Shown piece after piece: positions 8,327-15,342 of a stretch of DNA of 40,006 nucleotides (its first letter is position 1; each line of letters opens with the position of its first letter). A model generated the notes under the pieces. It saw only the letters and a list, made by a program, of their open reading frames with translations, was not told where the DNA came from and did not search any database. The position numbers were made by a program, and so were the translations under genes. The stretch is from Campylobacteraceae bacterium (lineage in GTDB: Bacteria > Campylobacterota > Campylobacteria > Campylobacterales > BB28), in assembly GCA_016744535.1 (NCBI GenBank), contig JADGEE010000016.1, positions 1-40,006 on the forward strand, read 5' to 3'.

Positions 8327-8429
8327 AATGAGCTCTTTTTCTTTTAAAATAACTTTTTAAAATAAAAAAAGCTATAAAAGCAATTACACTCATTCCACCT
8401 AAAAACATTTCTATTTCATCATCGCTCAT
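8313..8429 (-). CDS. Very small single-pass membrane protein (38 aa)
   Basis: ATG at 8429 is preceded by AAGGAGGAAAAG, one of the best ribosome sites in the window, and the frame reads MSDDEIEMFLGGMSVIAF then a hydrophobic stretch and a basic tail (KSYFKRKRAHSHSK) to TGA at 8313. One membrane segment spans about residues 9-25, with an acidic N-terminus and a Lys/Arg/His-rich C-terminus. By the positive-inside rule the tail is cytoplasmic. The start overlaps the last 11 bases of the gene before it, in another frame, so the two are translationally coupled. It ends in a terminator hairpin. Function unknown; small hydrophobic toxin and stress-type membrane peptide are both possible, with nothing in the sequence to decide. 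Confidence 0.65.
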   Translation of the reverse strand: MSDDEIEMFLGGMSVIAFIAFFILKSYFKRKRAHSHSK

Positions 8430-8601
8430 CTTTTCCTCCTTCATTGATTAATAATAAACCTATTAAATACAATCCTGCCATTAAAACAACAGCAAGAACT
8501 AACAGACTAATTTTACCACTTTCAATGAAAGTTTTAAATAAAACAACTCCACTTATGATATTAGCAAATTGTAATATAGCTTTACCAAACTCTTTTAACA
8601 T
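8419..8601 (-). CDS. Small two-pass membrane protein (60 aa)
   Basis: 60 aa with two hydrophobic segments, about residues 10-26 and 31-53, joined by a short polar turn (ESGK), and a charged tail (NEGGKDER). The layout recalls small DUF6722-like membrane proteins, but I say that from memory and with low confidence. An in-frame stop lies just upstream, so the ATG at 8601 is the first possible ATG. Its ribosome site (TTGAGGT) is weak and far off. The end overlaps the 38-aa gene by 11 bases. No function can be given. Confidence 0.6.
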   Translation of the reverse strand: MLKEFGKAILQFANIISGVVLFKTFIESGKISLLVLAVVLMAGLYLIGLLLINEGGKDER

Positions 8602-8795
8602 TTCAGATATATTTATACCTCAATATATATAATATAATAACTATGTGCTATTTGTGTGCTGTTTTTTGAAAAATTTAAAGTTTATTCAATCTTAGGTAAA
8701 TTAAATAGTGCTTTTCCAGTATCTTTAAAACTTTGCTACTATTTAATATAATATCGAATAATTTGAATAACTTTAAGTTAATATTTTTTCCTTCC
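8602..8795. other. AT-rich intergenic stretch with a long stem
   Basis: No gene seen. TTAAATAGT at 8701-8709 pairs with ACTATTTAA at 8738-8746, with two further GC pairs inside if one base bulges. The loop is about 23-28 bases and is not followed by a T-run on either strand, so a structured RNA or regulatory element is as likely as a terminator. Confidence 0.35.
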
Positions 8796-9137
8796 TTACA
8801 TAAATTTCATAAAACTAATGATAAAAATAGTAGAAGTTAAAGTTAAACCTAAAGACCAAATCATAAATCTATCCATTCTTAAAATAACAGCATCAAAACG
8901 CTTATCAACTTGTTCAAATCTCTTGTCAACTTGTTCAAATCTCTTGTCCATATCTTCTCGTAAATCTTTTATATCTTCTCTTAACTCTATATCTAAATGG
9001 TGAAAATGATTTGTTTGAGACTTCAAAACCATTATCAACTTATCATCTTGATTTAAAACTTCATCATCTCGTAACTTTTTTAAAACTCTTTTACTCTCTT
9101 CTTCTAAATACTCATCAAATATATTATTTTCAAACAT
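8796..9137 (-). CDS. Coiled-coil protein with C-terminal membrane anchor (Bdr-like repeats)
   Basis: I prefer the ATG at 9137 (MFENNIFDEYLEEE, 113 aa) because AAGGGAT lies about seven bases before it; a start nine codons earlier, at 9164, has no ribosome site. The body is a charged helix. In its middle are exact heptads DKRFEQV-DKRFEQV-DKRFDAV, coded by 21-base near-perfect DNA repeats, then one membrane segment (MIWSLGLTLTSTIFIISF) at the very end. The architecture (acidic N-terminus, DKRFxxV heptads, terminal anchor) matches Bdr-like and DUF1640-like coiled-coil membrane proteins often found near toxin-antitoxin or mobile loci. It stands alone here. Function unknown. Confidence 0.75.
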   Translation of the reverse strand: MFENNIFDEYLEEESKRVLKKLRDDEVLNQDDKLIMVLKSQTNHFHHLDIELREDIKDLREDMDKRFEQVDKRFEQVDKRFDAVILRMDRFMIWSLGLTLTSTIFIISFMKFM

Positions 9138-9188
9138 AAATTTATCCCTTTTTTTAATACACATTAGACTTCTTTCAAAACTAAAATC

Positions 9189-10553
9189 CTATACTCTTTT
9201 AAAATCATCTTCAACTCTTACAATATCATCTTCACCCAAATATTGTCCTACTTGAACTTCAATCATAACTAAATCAATAACACCTGAATTTTCAAGTCTA
9301 TGAATTTTTCCCATTTGAATATAAGTTGATTCATTGCTTCTAAGTAAAAATTCTCTATCATCAACTCTAACTGTAGCAGTTCCACTAACTACAATCCAAT
9401 GCTCATTTCTGTGAAAATGTTTTTGAAGAGAAAGTCTTTTTTTAGGCTTTACAATAATTTTTTTAATTTTATAGTTTCCACTCTCTTCTAAAGTTTGAAA
9501 AATTCCCCAAGGTCTATGAACTTCTAAATGGATATTTGGAAGAGTTGAATTTTCATCTTTTAATTTTTTAACAACTTCTTTAACTTTTTGTGAACTTCCC
9601 TTTTTACTAACTAATAAAAAATCTCCACTATCTACTATTATTAAACCATTAATATCTATTGTGGCAACTCTCTTTTTTGAAATAATTAAATTATTTTTTG
9701 AATTTAAATTAATAGAATCTGAAAGTGTATTTTTATCATCATCTTTATCAAGTTCACTATAAAGAGAATCAAAGCTTCCAACATCATTCCAATTAATATC
9801 AGCAGGAACAACTTTTACTCTATCACTTTTTTCTAATACTGCATAATCTATACTATCCTCAGGAATATTTTGCATATTTTCTAATTTTACTCTAACTAAA
9901 TTATCACTTTTTACTCTCTCATAAGCAATTTTAGAAGTCTCATAAATTCTAGGAGAGTGCTTTTTAAGCTCATCTAAAAAAACACCTGCTTTAAAACAAA
10001 ACATTCCACTATTCCAAAAGAAATTTCCTCTTTCTAAATAATCTTTTGCTAATTCAATATTTGGTTTCTCTTTAAAACTTTTTACATTAAATTCATCAGC
10101 TTCAATATAACCATAACCAGTTTCAGGATATGTTGGTTTTATTCCAAAAGTTACTAAAAAATTTTTCCTAGCTAACTCTTTAGCTTTTAATAAAACTTTT
10201 TCATACTCCTCTTGATTTTTAATTAAATGATCTGAAGGTGTAACTAAAAGAATAGTATCTCTATGGACTCCAAAAGATGCAAGTGCAATAGCAGGGGCTG
10301 TATTTCTACCAATAGGTTCAAGTAAAAAATTCTGACTTTTTAATCCTAACTCTTCAATTTGGTCTTGTGCTATAAAATATTGAGAATCATTCGATACAAT
10401 ATAGCTATTTTTACAACTTTTTTGATTTCTTTTAAGCGTCTTTTGAAAAAGAGAAACACCATTAAATATTTTTAAAAACTGTTTTGGCATTAACGACCTA
10501 CTTAAAGGAAAAAGTCTTGTCCCACTTCCTCCGCATAAAATTACATTTGTCAT
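9189..10553 (-). CDS. manC: Mannose-1-phosphate guanylyltransferase / mannose-6-phosphate isomerase
   Basis: 454 aa, full length for the bifunctional ManC/AlgA/RfbM family. It makes GDP-mannose from GTP and mannose-1-phosphate, and its C-terminal type II isomerase domain interconverts fructose-6-phosphate and mannose-6-phosphate. The nucleotidyltransferase signature LCGGSGTRLFPLSR is at residues 6-19, followed by MPKQFL. The cupin isomerase domain begins at about residue 345 (RPWGIFQTLEESGNYKIK) and has the metal-site stretch QKHFHRNEHWIVVSG. A TATAAT box (ATTATA on plus at 10577-10582) and AAAAGG site precede it. No other polysaccharide genes sit next to it, so the glycan it feeds (LPS O-chain, capsule or glycosylation of the surface proteins) cannot be told from this window. 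Confidence 0.95.
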   Translation of the reverse strand: MTNVILCGGSGTRLFPLSRSLMPKQFLKIFNGVSLFQKTLKRNQKSCKNSYIVSNDSQYFIAQDQIEELGLKSQNFLLEPIGRNTAPAIALASFGVHRDTILLVTPSDHLIKNQEEYEKVLLKAKELARKNFLVTFGIKPTYPETGYGYIEADEFNVKSFKEKPNIELAKDYLERGNFFWNSGMFCFKAGVFLDELKKHSPRIYETSKIAYERVKSDNLVRVKLENMQNIPEDSIDYAVLEKSDRVKVVPADINWNDVGSFDSLYSELDKDDDKNTLSDSINLNSKNNLIISKKRVATIDINGLIIVDSGDFLLVSKKGSSQKVKEVVKKLKDENSTLPNIHLEVHRPWGIFQTLEESGNYKIKKIIVKPKKRLSLQKHFHRNEHWIVVSGTATVRVDDREFLLRSNESTYIQMGKIHRLENSGVIDLVMIEVQVGQYLGEDDIVRVEDDFKRV

Positions 10554-10576
10554 AAATATTAACCTTTTAAATTTTT

Positions 10577-10582
10577 ATTATA
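10577..10582 (-). promoter_or_regulatory. -10 box for manC
   Basis: TATAAT on the minus strand, 24 bases before the ATG at 10553; AAAAGG ribosome site between them. Confidence 0.45.
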
Positions 10583-10643
10583 TATATATATTTATCTTTT
10601 TTAAATAGTGTTTTTACTATAAGGTAGATTTTTCTTTGTGTAA

Positions 10644-10659
10644 CATATCTATAGATATG
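10644..10659. promoter_or_regulatory. 16-bp perfect palindrome
   Basis: CATATCTATAGATATG reads the same on both strands. It lies about 90 bases before manC and overlaps the end of a short RHH-like fragment. It is long for chance, even at this AT content, and could be an operator. Confidence 0.4.
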
Positions 10660-10732
10660 ATTTTATATCATCACCAAAATATTCTTTTGCATATTTTATA
10701 ATTTTATCTTTAATATCATTATCTAATCTCAC
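10649..10732 (-). pseudogene. Possible remnant of a ribbon-helix-helix antitoxin-like gene
   Basis: Minus-strand frame of 27 codons from a possible GTG (VRLDNDIKDKIIKYAKEYF...) to TAG. The pattern V-R-L-D-x-D-I-x-x-K-I-x-x-x-A resembles the start of ribbon-helix-helix antitoxins. There is no ribosome site and the frame is closed upstream near 10750, so if real it is a decayed piece. Weak evidence. Confidence 0.25.
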
Positions 10733-10740
10733 TCTAAGCT

Positions 10741-11925
10741 TTAATAAAGAACTGATTTAAAGCCACTATTTTTTATTTTTATAATATCATTATTATAAAT
10801 TATTTGATTATTAAATATATTTTCATTAAAATTTTTATTCTTCTCTTTTATAATTAAATTAAACATATATTCTGTCCCTAAAGTTGTTGAGTAATTAATC
10901 CAATCATAATTTAAATCATTTCCTAAGAGTTTGTTATAATCACTTAATAGAGAATTTGAAACTTTTGAAATTGAATTTACAATTAATAATTTATCTCTAT
11001 CTCTATTTTGAGTTAAAGATAAAAGCAGTGGATTATAATTTACTTGAGTTGATAAAACTCTATAAATAGGCTTTTCATAAAAACTTAATTGTGATAGTAT
11101 TAAACTGCTTGTAATTACAGGAGTATTTAAAAAAATTGATGAGTAATTTAAATTTTTATTCCAGCCAATTAATCTCTTAAAATCTTGTTCATCTGAATCT
11201 ACTTTAGCTTTATAGATATTAGTTGAATTCTTCTCAATATATTTAGTTAAATTTTTACTAACACTACTCTTATCATAAAAAATTGATACTTTCTCGTTAG
11301 CAAACTTTTTTAATTTTTTAATTTGTGCTTTATAATCAATGCCTCCAAATACAATATTAGACGAGTTTATATCAGTAGAATTTTTATTTATAGTTGGAAT
11401 AAACAGATTTAGTCCTTGAGAATATTTATCTAAATATTTTAAACCACTATTTGTAAATATTGCAATTACATATCTATACTCTTTATCTTTTATCTCTTTA
11501 ATTGCTCTTTGAATATTAACTTCACTCTCATTAATAGAATCAAATGTCTCTATCTTAAATCCTCTGTCTTGTGCTAAAAGATAAGAGAGAATAGATTTTG
11601 TTGTACTAAGTGCATATTTTCCAATTTTTTTTTGAGGAAATAATATAGCAATTCTGATATCTAACATTAACTCTTTTTTTAAATTAAATAGCGAACTATA
11701 CATTAATAACTTATTTTTTAACTCACTATTAGAAATACTTTTATTGAATTTTGCTAAAAATGAAAAAACTTCTTTTCTTATTAAGTGTAAATTTAGACAC
11801 TCTTCATTGCAAGGCTTTGTAGATAAATCTATAATTTCACTATTTGGAATTGATAAAGAAGAGAGCAGATAACTCTTTGCATTTAAAAAAGAGATTAATA
11901 TAAATATGATAAAAATTATTTTCAT
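10741..11925 (-). CDS. Periplasmic protein of the substrate-binding/LpoA-like fold, function unknown
   Basis: 394 aa with a signal peptide (FIIFILISFLNA). Residues about 75-390 look like a type I periplasmic binding fold: RIAILFPQKKIGKYA as the first strand and helix, VIAIFTNSGLKYL, LFIPTINKN, then FGGIDYKAQIKKLKKFA and VSIFYDKSSVSKNL. This is the pattern of Peripla_BP_6/LpoA-type proteins, which bind ligands or regulate cell-wall synthases. An N-terminal Cys pair (PCNEECLNL) may form a disulfide. Its ATG overlaps the stop of the UDG gene by four bases (ATGA), so it is the last gene of the SOR-UDG operon. Known relatives are usually just called putative periplasmic proteins; no ligand can be named. 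Confidence 0.75.
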   Translation of the reverse strand: MKIIFIIFILISFLNAKSYLLSSLSIPNSEIIDLSTKPCNEECLNLHLIRKEVFSFLAKFNKSISNSELKNKLLMYSSLFNLKKELMLDIRIAILFPQKKIGKYALSTTKSILSYLLAQDRGFKIETFDSINESEVNIQRAIKEIKDKEYRYVIAIFTNSGLKYLDKYSQGLNLFIPTINKNSTDINSSNIVFGGIDYKAQIKKLKKFANEKVSIFYDKSSVSKNLTKYIEKNSTNIYKAKVDSDEQDFKRLIGWNKNLNYSSIFLNTPVITSSLILSQLSFYEKPIYRVLSTQVNYNPLLLSLTQNRDRDKLLIVNSISKVSNSLLSDYNKLLGNDLNYDWINYSTTLGTEYMFNLIIKEKNKNFNENIFNNQIIYNNDIIKIKNSGFKSVLY

Positions 11926-12581
11926 AATAGACTCTTTATTTTTAATAAATCTTGATATGCCTCTTTTTTGGCAGATGGATTTCTAAGTAAAAAACTTGGG
12001 TGATAAGTTGGAATTAAATAGAAGTCACCAAATTCAAAAACTCTACCTCTAACAGATGAAATTCTAGCTTTATCCTCTGTTAAGTAGTGGTAACTTGTAG
12101 CCCCTAATGCTACTATAATCTTAGGTTTTATGATTTCAATTTGTCTTACTAGATAAGCTTTACAAGTAGTTGCTTCCATTGGAGTTGGAACTCTATTATT
12201 AGGAGGACGACACTTAACTATATTTGCAATATATACATTTTCTCTTTTAATATCAAGTACACTCTCTATCATTTTTGTTAAAAGTTGTCCCGCCCTTCCC
12301 ACAAAAGGTTTTCCACTACTATCTTCCATAGCACCAGGTCCCTCACCTACAAACATAACTTTGGTACTTAAATTTCCCTCACCAAATACCACATTCTTTC
12401 TAGTAGCCGATAAATCACAAACAGTACAATTATTTACAATGTCTCTTAGTTTGTTTATATCAAAAGGTAAGTTCTGATGATTTTCTAGCGTAGTTTCTAA
12501 CTCACTAATATCTAAATAGTCAATTCCTAACATTTTTAGACTATAAAGATATTTTAGAGATAAAGCTTGAGATAACTCCAT
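11922..12581 (-). CDS. Family 4 uracil-DNA glycosylase, [4Fe-4S] type
   Basis: 219 aa. It removes uracil from DNA as the first step of base excision repair. Motif A is GEGPGAMEDSSGKPFVGRAG at residues 79-98, and motif B is PTYHPSFLLRNP near the C-terminus. The iron-sulfur cluster cysteines are C52 and C55 (NNCTVCDL), C124 (VKCRPP) and C140 (ATTCKAY), the classical family 4 spacing. An N-terminal ~45-aa helical extension precedes the core. It lies 11 bases downstream of the superoxide reductase gene and overlaps the next gene by four bases, so repair of deaminated DNA is co-expressed with superoxide defence. Confidence 0.92.
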   Translation of the reverse strand: MELSQALSLKYLYSLKMLGIDYLDISELETTLENHQNLPFDINKLRDIVNNCTVCDLSATRKNVVFGEGNLSTKVMFVGEGPGAMEDSSGKPFVGRAGQLLTKMIESVLDIKRENVYIANIVKCRPPNNRVPTPMEATTCKAYLVRQIEIIKPKIIVALGATSYHYLTEDKARISSVRGRVFEFGDFYLIPTYHPSFLLRNPSAKKEAYQDLLKIKSLL

Positions 12582-12592
12582 AAAGAGAAAAG

Positions 12593-12976
12593 CTATTCGC
12601 TAACCTCTACTGAAATTGGATCACTCTCCCATACTCCGTGCTTAGTACAGTAACTCATAGCACTTAACTTTAATTTTCTAGTTGGAACAATGTAAAAATC
12701 AACTTCTAAATTCTCTTTTTGATTTCCTAATGCACCTGCTGTAAAAGTCGCTTGTCCCAGTAGTGTTTCACCATTAAATAGTTGAACATAAGAGATATAA
12801 TGGTCAAAGTCATCTGGGTGAGAATACTCATTACCCATTTTAACTTTTACTTTAAATTTTTCACCTTTTTTTGCACTGTTTTCACAGTGTACAAATGGAG
12901 AGTGTCTATCTATAAAGTCTTTTTTTGCTTCTCTCTCAACTGTGTCAATATCTACATATCTATTAATTTTTGGCAT
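12593..12976 (-). CDS. Class II superoxide reductase (neelaredoxin type), Arg in place of the catalytic Lys
   Basis: 127 aa, one SOR domain without the N-terminal rubredoxin-like centre, hence class II. It reduces superoxide to peroxide in the cytoplasm, using an Fe(His)4Cys site fed by rubredoxin or similar donors. Ligands are visible and complete: H25, H53 and H59 (EYSHPDDFDH), C110 and H113 (SYCTKHGVWE). The usual E-K-H tripeptide before the first ligand reads D-R-H here, so the lysine thought to guide superoxide is an Arg. AAGGGAAGAATTTATG gives a good start. First gene of an operon with UDG and a periplasmic protein. It suits a microaerophile or anaerobe meeting oxygen. Confidence 0.9.
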   Translation of the reverse strand: MPKINRYVDIDTVEREAKKDFIDRHSPFVHCENSAKKGEKFKVKVKMGNEYSHPDDFDHYISYVQLFNGETLLGQATFTAGALGNQKENLEVDFYIVPTRKLKLSAMSYCTKHGVWESDPISVEVSE

Positions 12977-13057
12977 AAATTCTTCCCTTTTAAATAAATT
13001 AAGTTAAATTTTAACCTTTAAAGTATTAAAATAGCTTTAATATAGTCGATATCTTGA

Positions 13058-13063
13058 TATAAT
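13058..13063 (+). promoter_or_regulatory. -10 box for the WD40 gene
   Basis: TTGATATAAT directly before, TATAAT at 13058-13063, 26 bases ahead of the ATG at 13089; AGAGAG serves as a modest ribosome site. Confidence 0.55.
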
Positions 13064-13088
13064 TACAAAAAATTAAAGAGAGTTACCA

Positions 13089-15215
13089 ATGTTGAATTTA
13101 ATAAGTGAGTTAAAATTAAATAGTAGTATAATTAGTATTTCCATATTAGATAACTATATTTTAATGATGGATAATTTTTATAATATATATATAGTTGATA
13201 AAGATAATTTTAAATTAATTAAAAATATAAAGTTAATGAGAGTAAAAAGTTCTCTACACGAATATACTAAATCTATGGCTTCCTCAATTAAAGGCTACTT
13301 AGCGACTCCTGATAAAACATTAGATTCTCTTTTAACATTTCAATTAGAAGATAACTATTTTATTAATAAACTTTTTAAAACCTCTTGGCACACTTCAAAA
13401 ATAGAAGTATCTAAATTTTCAGTAGATTCAAAATATCTTGCAACTGGTGGAGCTGATGGCAAAGTTTTTATTTTTCAATTACCTGAAGGTGAAGTTTTAA
13501 CATCACTTCCAAATAGACCAGATTTTATCGCCTCAATAGATTTCTCTAAAAATGATAGACTAGTAGCAATTAGCTCTTATGATAAAACTTCACTTGTATT
13601 TGATTTAAAAAGAAATCTAATCGTTAGAGTTTTTAAAACTAAAGGTGTAGTTGAAAATTTAAAATTTTTTGATAAAGCTAAAAAAATATTTTTTGTTACA
13701 AGAGATGGAGCTTCAGGAGTCTATGATTTAATTGAAAAAAAAATAAATTTTTTAAACAATCACTTTAACTCTTGGCCAACCTCAATCTCTATTACAGAAG
13801 ATGAGGATTTTGCAATTATTGGAAGTAGAAAAAATGATATATATGCTGTTAGACTTGAAGATAATATAAAAGTTTTAGATGTAAGTTTAGATAATAATGG
13901 AATATCAAATGTACGAATATATAAGCAATCAATTATTATAGCTTTTATTGATGGAAGTGTAAAAATATTTGATTTTAACAAACATACTGATGAGTTAAAA
14001 TCATATTTAGATAAAGATGATTTTAAAAATGCCAAAGAGATTTTAAAGAAAAATATATTTTTGACAATTCATCCATTTTATAAAAAATTTGATAAAGTTT
14101 GGCCTGATATTTTACAAGAGGCTATAACACTTTTAAGTGAAGAGAGAATTGAAGATGCCGTTGAATTAGTTGCTCCCTTTGTGGATGACCCTAAAAAAGA
14201 TGAACAATTTAATATATACTTAATTAAAAAAGATTTAGTTAAAGAGTTTTTAGAATTAGTTGAAAAAGAGGATTATAAAAATGCTTATGTTTTAGTACAA
14301 AATAAGCAGTATTTAAAACATACAGATGCTTATAAAAAACTTGAAAATAGATGGCTTAGTATATTTAATAAAGCAAAAAAACTCTTAGAAGAAGATGCTA
14401 CAATAAATAAGAAACCAGCACAAGAGATGTTAAAACAATTTATGGCAATTGAAGAGAAAGCAAATATAGCCAAAGCACTATTAGTGAATCCATCAATATT
14501 TAAAAATGCAGAAAATTATATTAAGAATCAAAACTTTAAAGCTTATTTTTCTTTAGTTCAAAAACACCCATTTTTAAAAGATAGTGATTTATATCAAAAA
14601 ACTAGTAACTTAGGAAATATTCTTCTTACAAAAATGGTTGATTTTGAAAATCAAGAGAAATTCGATGAAGCAAAAAAAATTGCAAAAACATTAATTAATT
14701 TTGCAACTCATACACATATGGTAAAAGCTAAACTATTTTTAATAGACCAAAAGAAAAAAATGTTTCAAGCAATAGAGAATAAAAATTTAGAAGAAGTTTA
14801 TAATTTAGTACTAGAATATCCAGCTCTTAGCTCTTTAAGTGTTTTCCAAAAATTAGAAGATAAGTTTAATGATATTTTTGAAGATGCCCTAAAAGATGCC
14901 TTTAAAGGAGACCCTTCTGCTGTTTTATCTGAACTTGCTATATATCTTAAATTAAAATATTGGTCTGATAAGATAGCCTCTATTTTAAAAGTTGGATATA
15001 TTCAAGAGTTTAAATATAATAAAGATAAATATGGTGTAAACTGGGAAAAAAGTATTAAAAATTATTTAATTAGATTTGGAATTGATGGAGAGATAGAGAA
15101 AATTTGTGAAGAGTTTAAATTAAATGAAATTTTAGAAAAATTAAGTGATAGCGTAAATCCAACAGGCTATAAGAGTCAAGTATTTTTAGAATCTCTTTTA
15201 GTTTTTAATAAATAA
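13089..15215 (+). CDS. Cytoplasmic WD40 beta-propeller plus helical-repeat protein
   Basis: 708 aa without a signal peptide or membrane segment. Residues 1 to about 300 are a propeller with WD40-like blades (KFSVDSKYLATGGADGKVFIF, DFSKNDRLVAISSYDKTSLVF, DGSVKIFDF). From about 308 to the end it is all helical and carries about four units of 84-90 aa, starting near residues 308, 392, 482 and 565. Each begins F/Y-K-x-A/V-Y/K-x-L-V/L, then P or hydrophobic-L, then a Y/F-x-K-L/F-D/E stretch (FYKKFDKVW, AYKKLENRW, LYQKTSNLG, VFQKLEDKF). A propeller followed by a solenoid typifies scaffolds and coats. It is monocistronic, with its own -10 box. No partner is next to it; function unknown. Confidence 0.85.
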   Translation: MLNLISELKLNSSIISISILDNYILMMDNFYNIYIVDKDNFKLIKNIKLMRVKSSLHEYTKSMASSIKGYLATPDKTLDSLLTFQLEDNYFINKLFKTSWHTSKIEVSKFSVDSKYLATGGADGKVFIFQLPEGEVLTSLPNRPDFIASIDFSKNDRLVAISSYDKTSLVFDLKRNLIVRVFKTKGVVENLKFFDKAKKIFFVTRDGASGVYDLIEKKINFLNNHFNSWPTSISITEDEDFAIIGSRKNDIYAVRLEDNIKVLDVSLDNNGISNVRIYKQSIIIAFIDGSVKIFDFNKHTDELKSYLDKDDFKNAKEILKKNIFLTIHPFYKKFDKVWPDILQEAITLLSEERIEDAVELVAPFVDDPKKDEQFNIYLIKKDLVKEFLELVEKEDYKNAYVLVQNKQYLKHTDAYKKLENRWLSIFNKAKKLLEEDATINKKPAQEMLKQFMAIEEKANIAKALLVNPSIFKNAENYIKNQNFKAYFSLVQKHPFLKDSDLYQKTSNLGNILLTKMVDFENQEKFDEAKKIAKTLINFATHTHMVKAKLFLIDQKKKMFQAIENKNLEEVYNLVLEYPALSSLSVFQKLEDKFNDIFEDALKDAFKGDPSAVLSELAIYLKLKYWSDKIASILKVGYIQEFKYNKDKYGVNWEKSIKNYLIRFGIDGEIEKICEEFKLNEILEKLSDSVNPTGYKSQVFLESLLVFNK

Positions 15216-15225
15216 TGAGGAGATT

Positions 15226-15255
15226 ATGAAAATTTTAACTGGAGATAAATTTTAG
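15226..15255 (+). pseudogene. Nine-codon orphan gene start (MKILTGDKF-stop)
   Basis: A strong GAGGAG site, six bases spacing, then ATG and eight sense codons ending in TAG, eleven bases after the WD40 gene. It looks like the head of a second operon gene cut by deletion or a nonsense change; nothing recognisable continues in any frame before the convergent kinase gene. A functional minigene is possible but less likely. Confidence 0.35.
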
Positions 15256-15306
15256 ATTAAATATACTATAAAATTAACTTTTTTACCTTTCTAAGTGTCA
15301 AAAATT

Positions 15307-15342
15307 GGTAATTTTTAAAAAATTTTCAATTCAATTGAAAAT
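15307..15342 (-). terminator. Intrinsic terminator overlapping the end of the kinase gene
   Basis: Perfect 10-bp stem ATTTTCAATT / AATTGAAAAT (15322-15331 with 15333-15342) around a single base, then TTTTTT on the minus strand. The stop codon lies in the T-run. It closes the pseudopilin-priA-ispG-kinase run and faces the WD40 gene. Confidence 0.7.

Noticed and set aside
8796-10740. Prophage or integrative element around the orphan small genes
   Set aside because: No integrase, att-like direct repeats, tRNA or phage structural gene; base composition by eye is like the rest.
13089-15215. NapL, the WD40-like protein of epsilonproteobacterial nitrate reductase operons
   Set aside because: The protein has no signal peptide, is about twice as long and no nap genes are adjacent.
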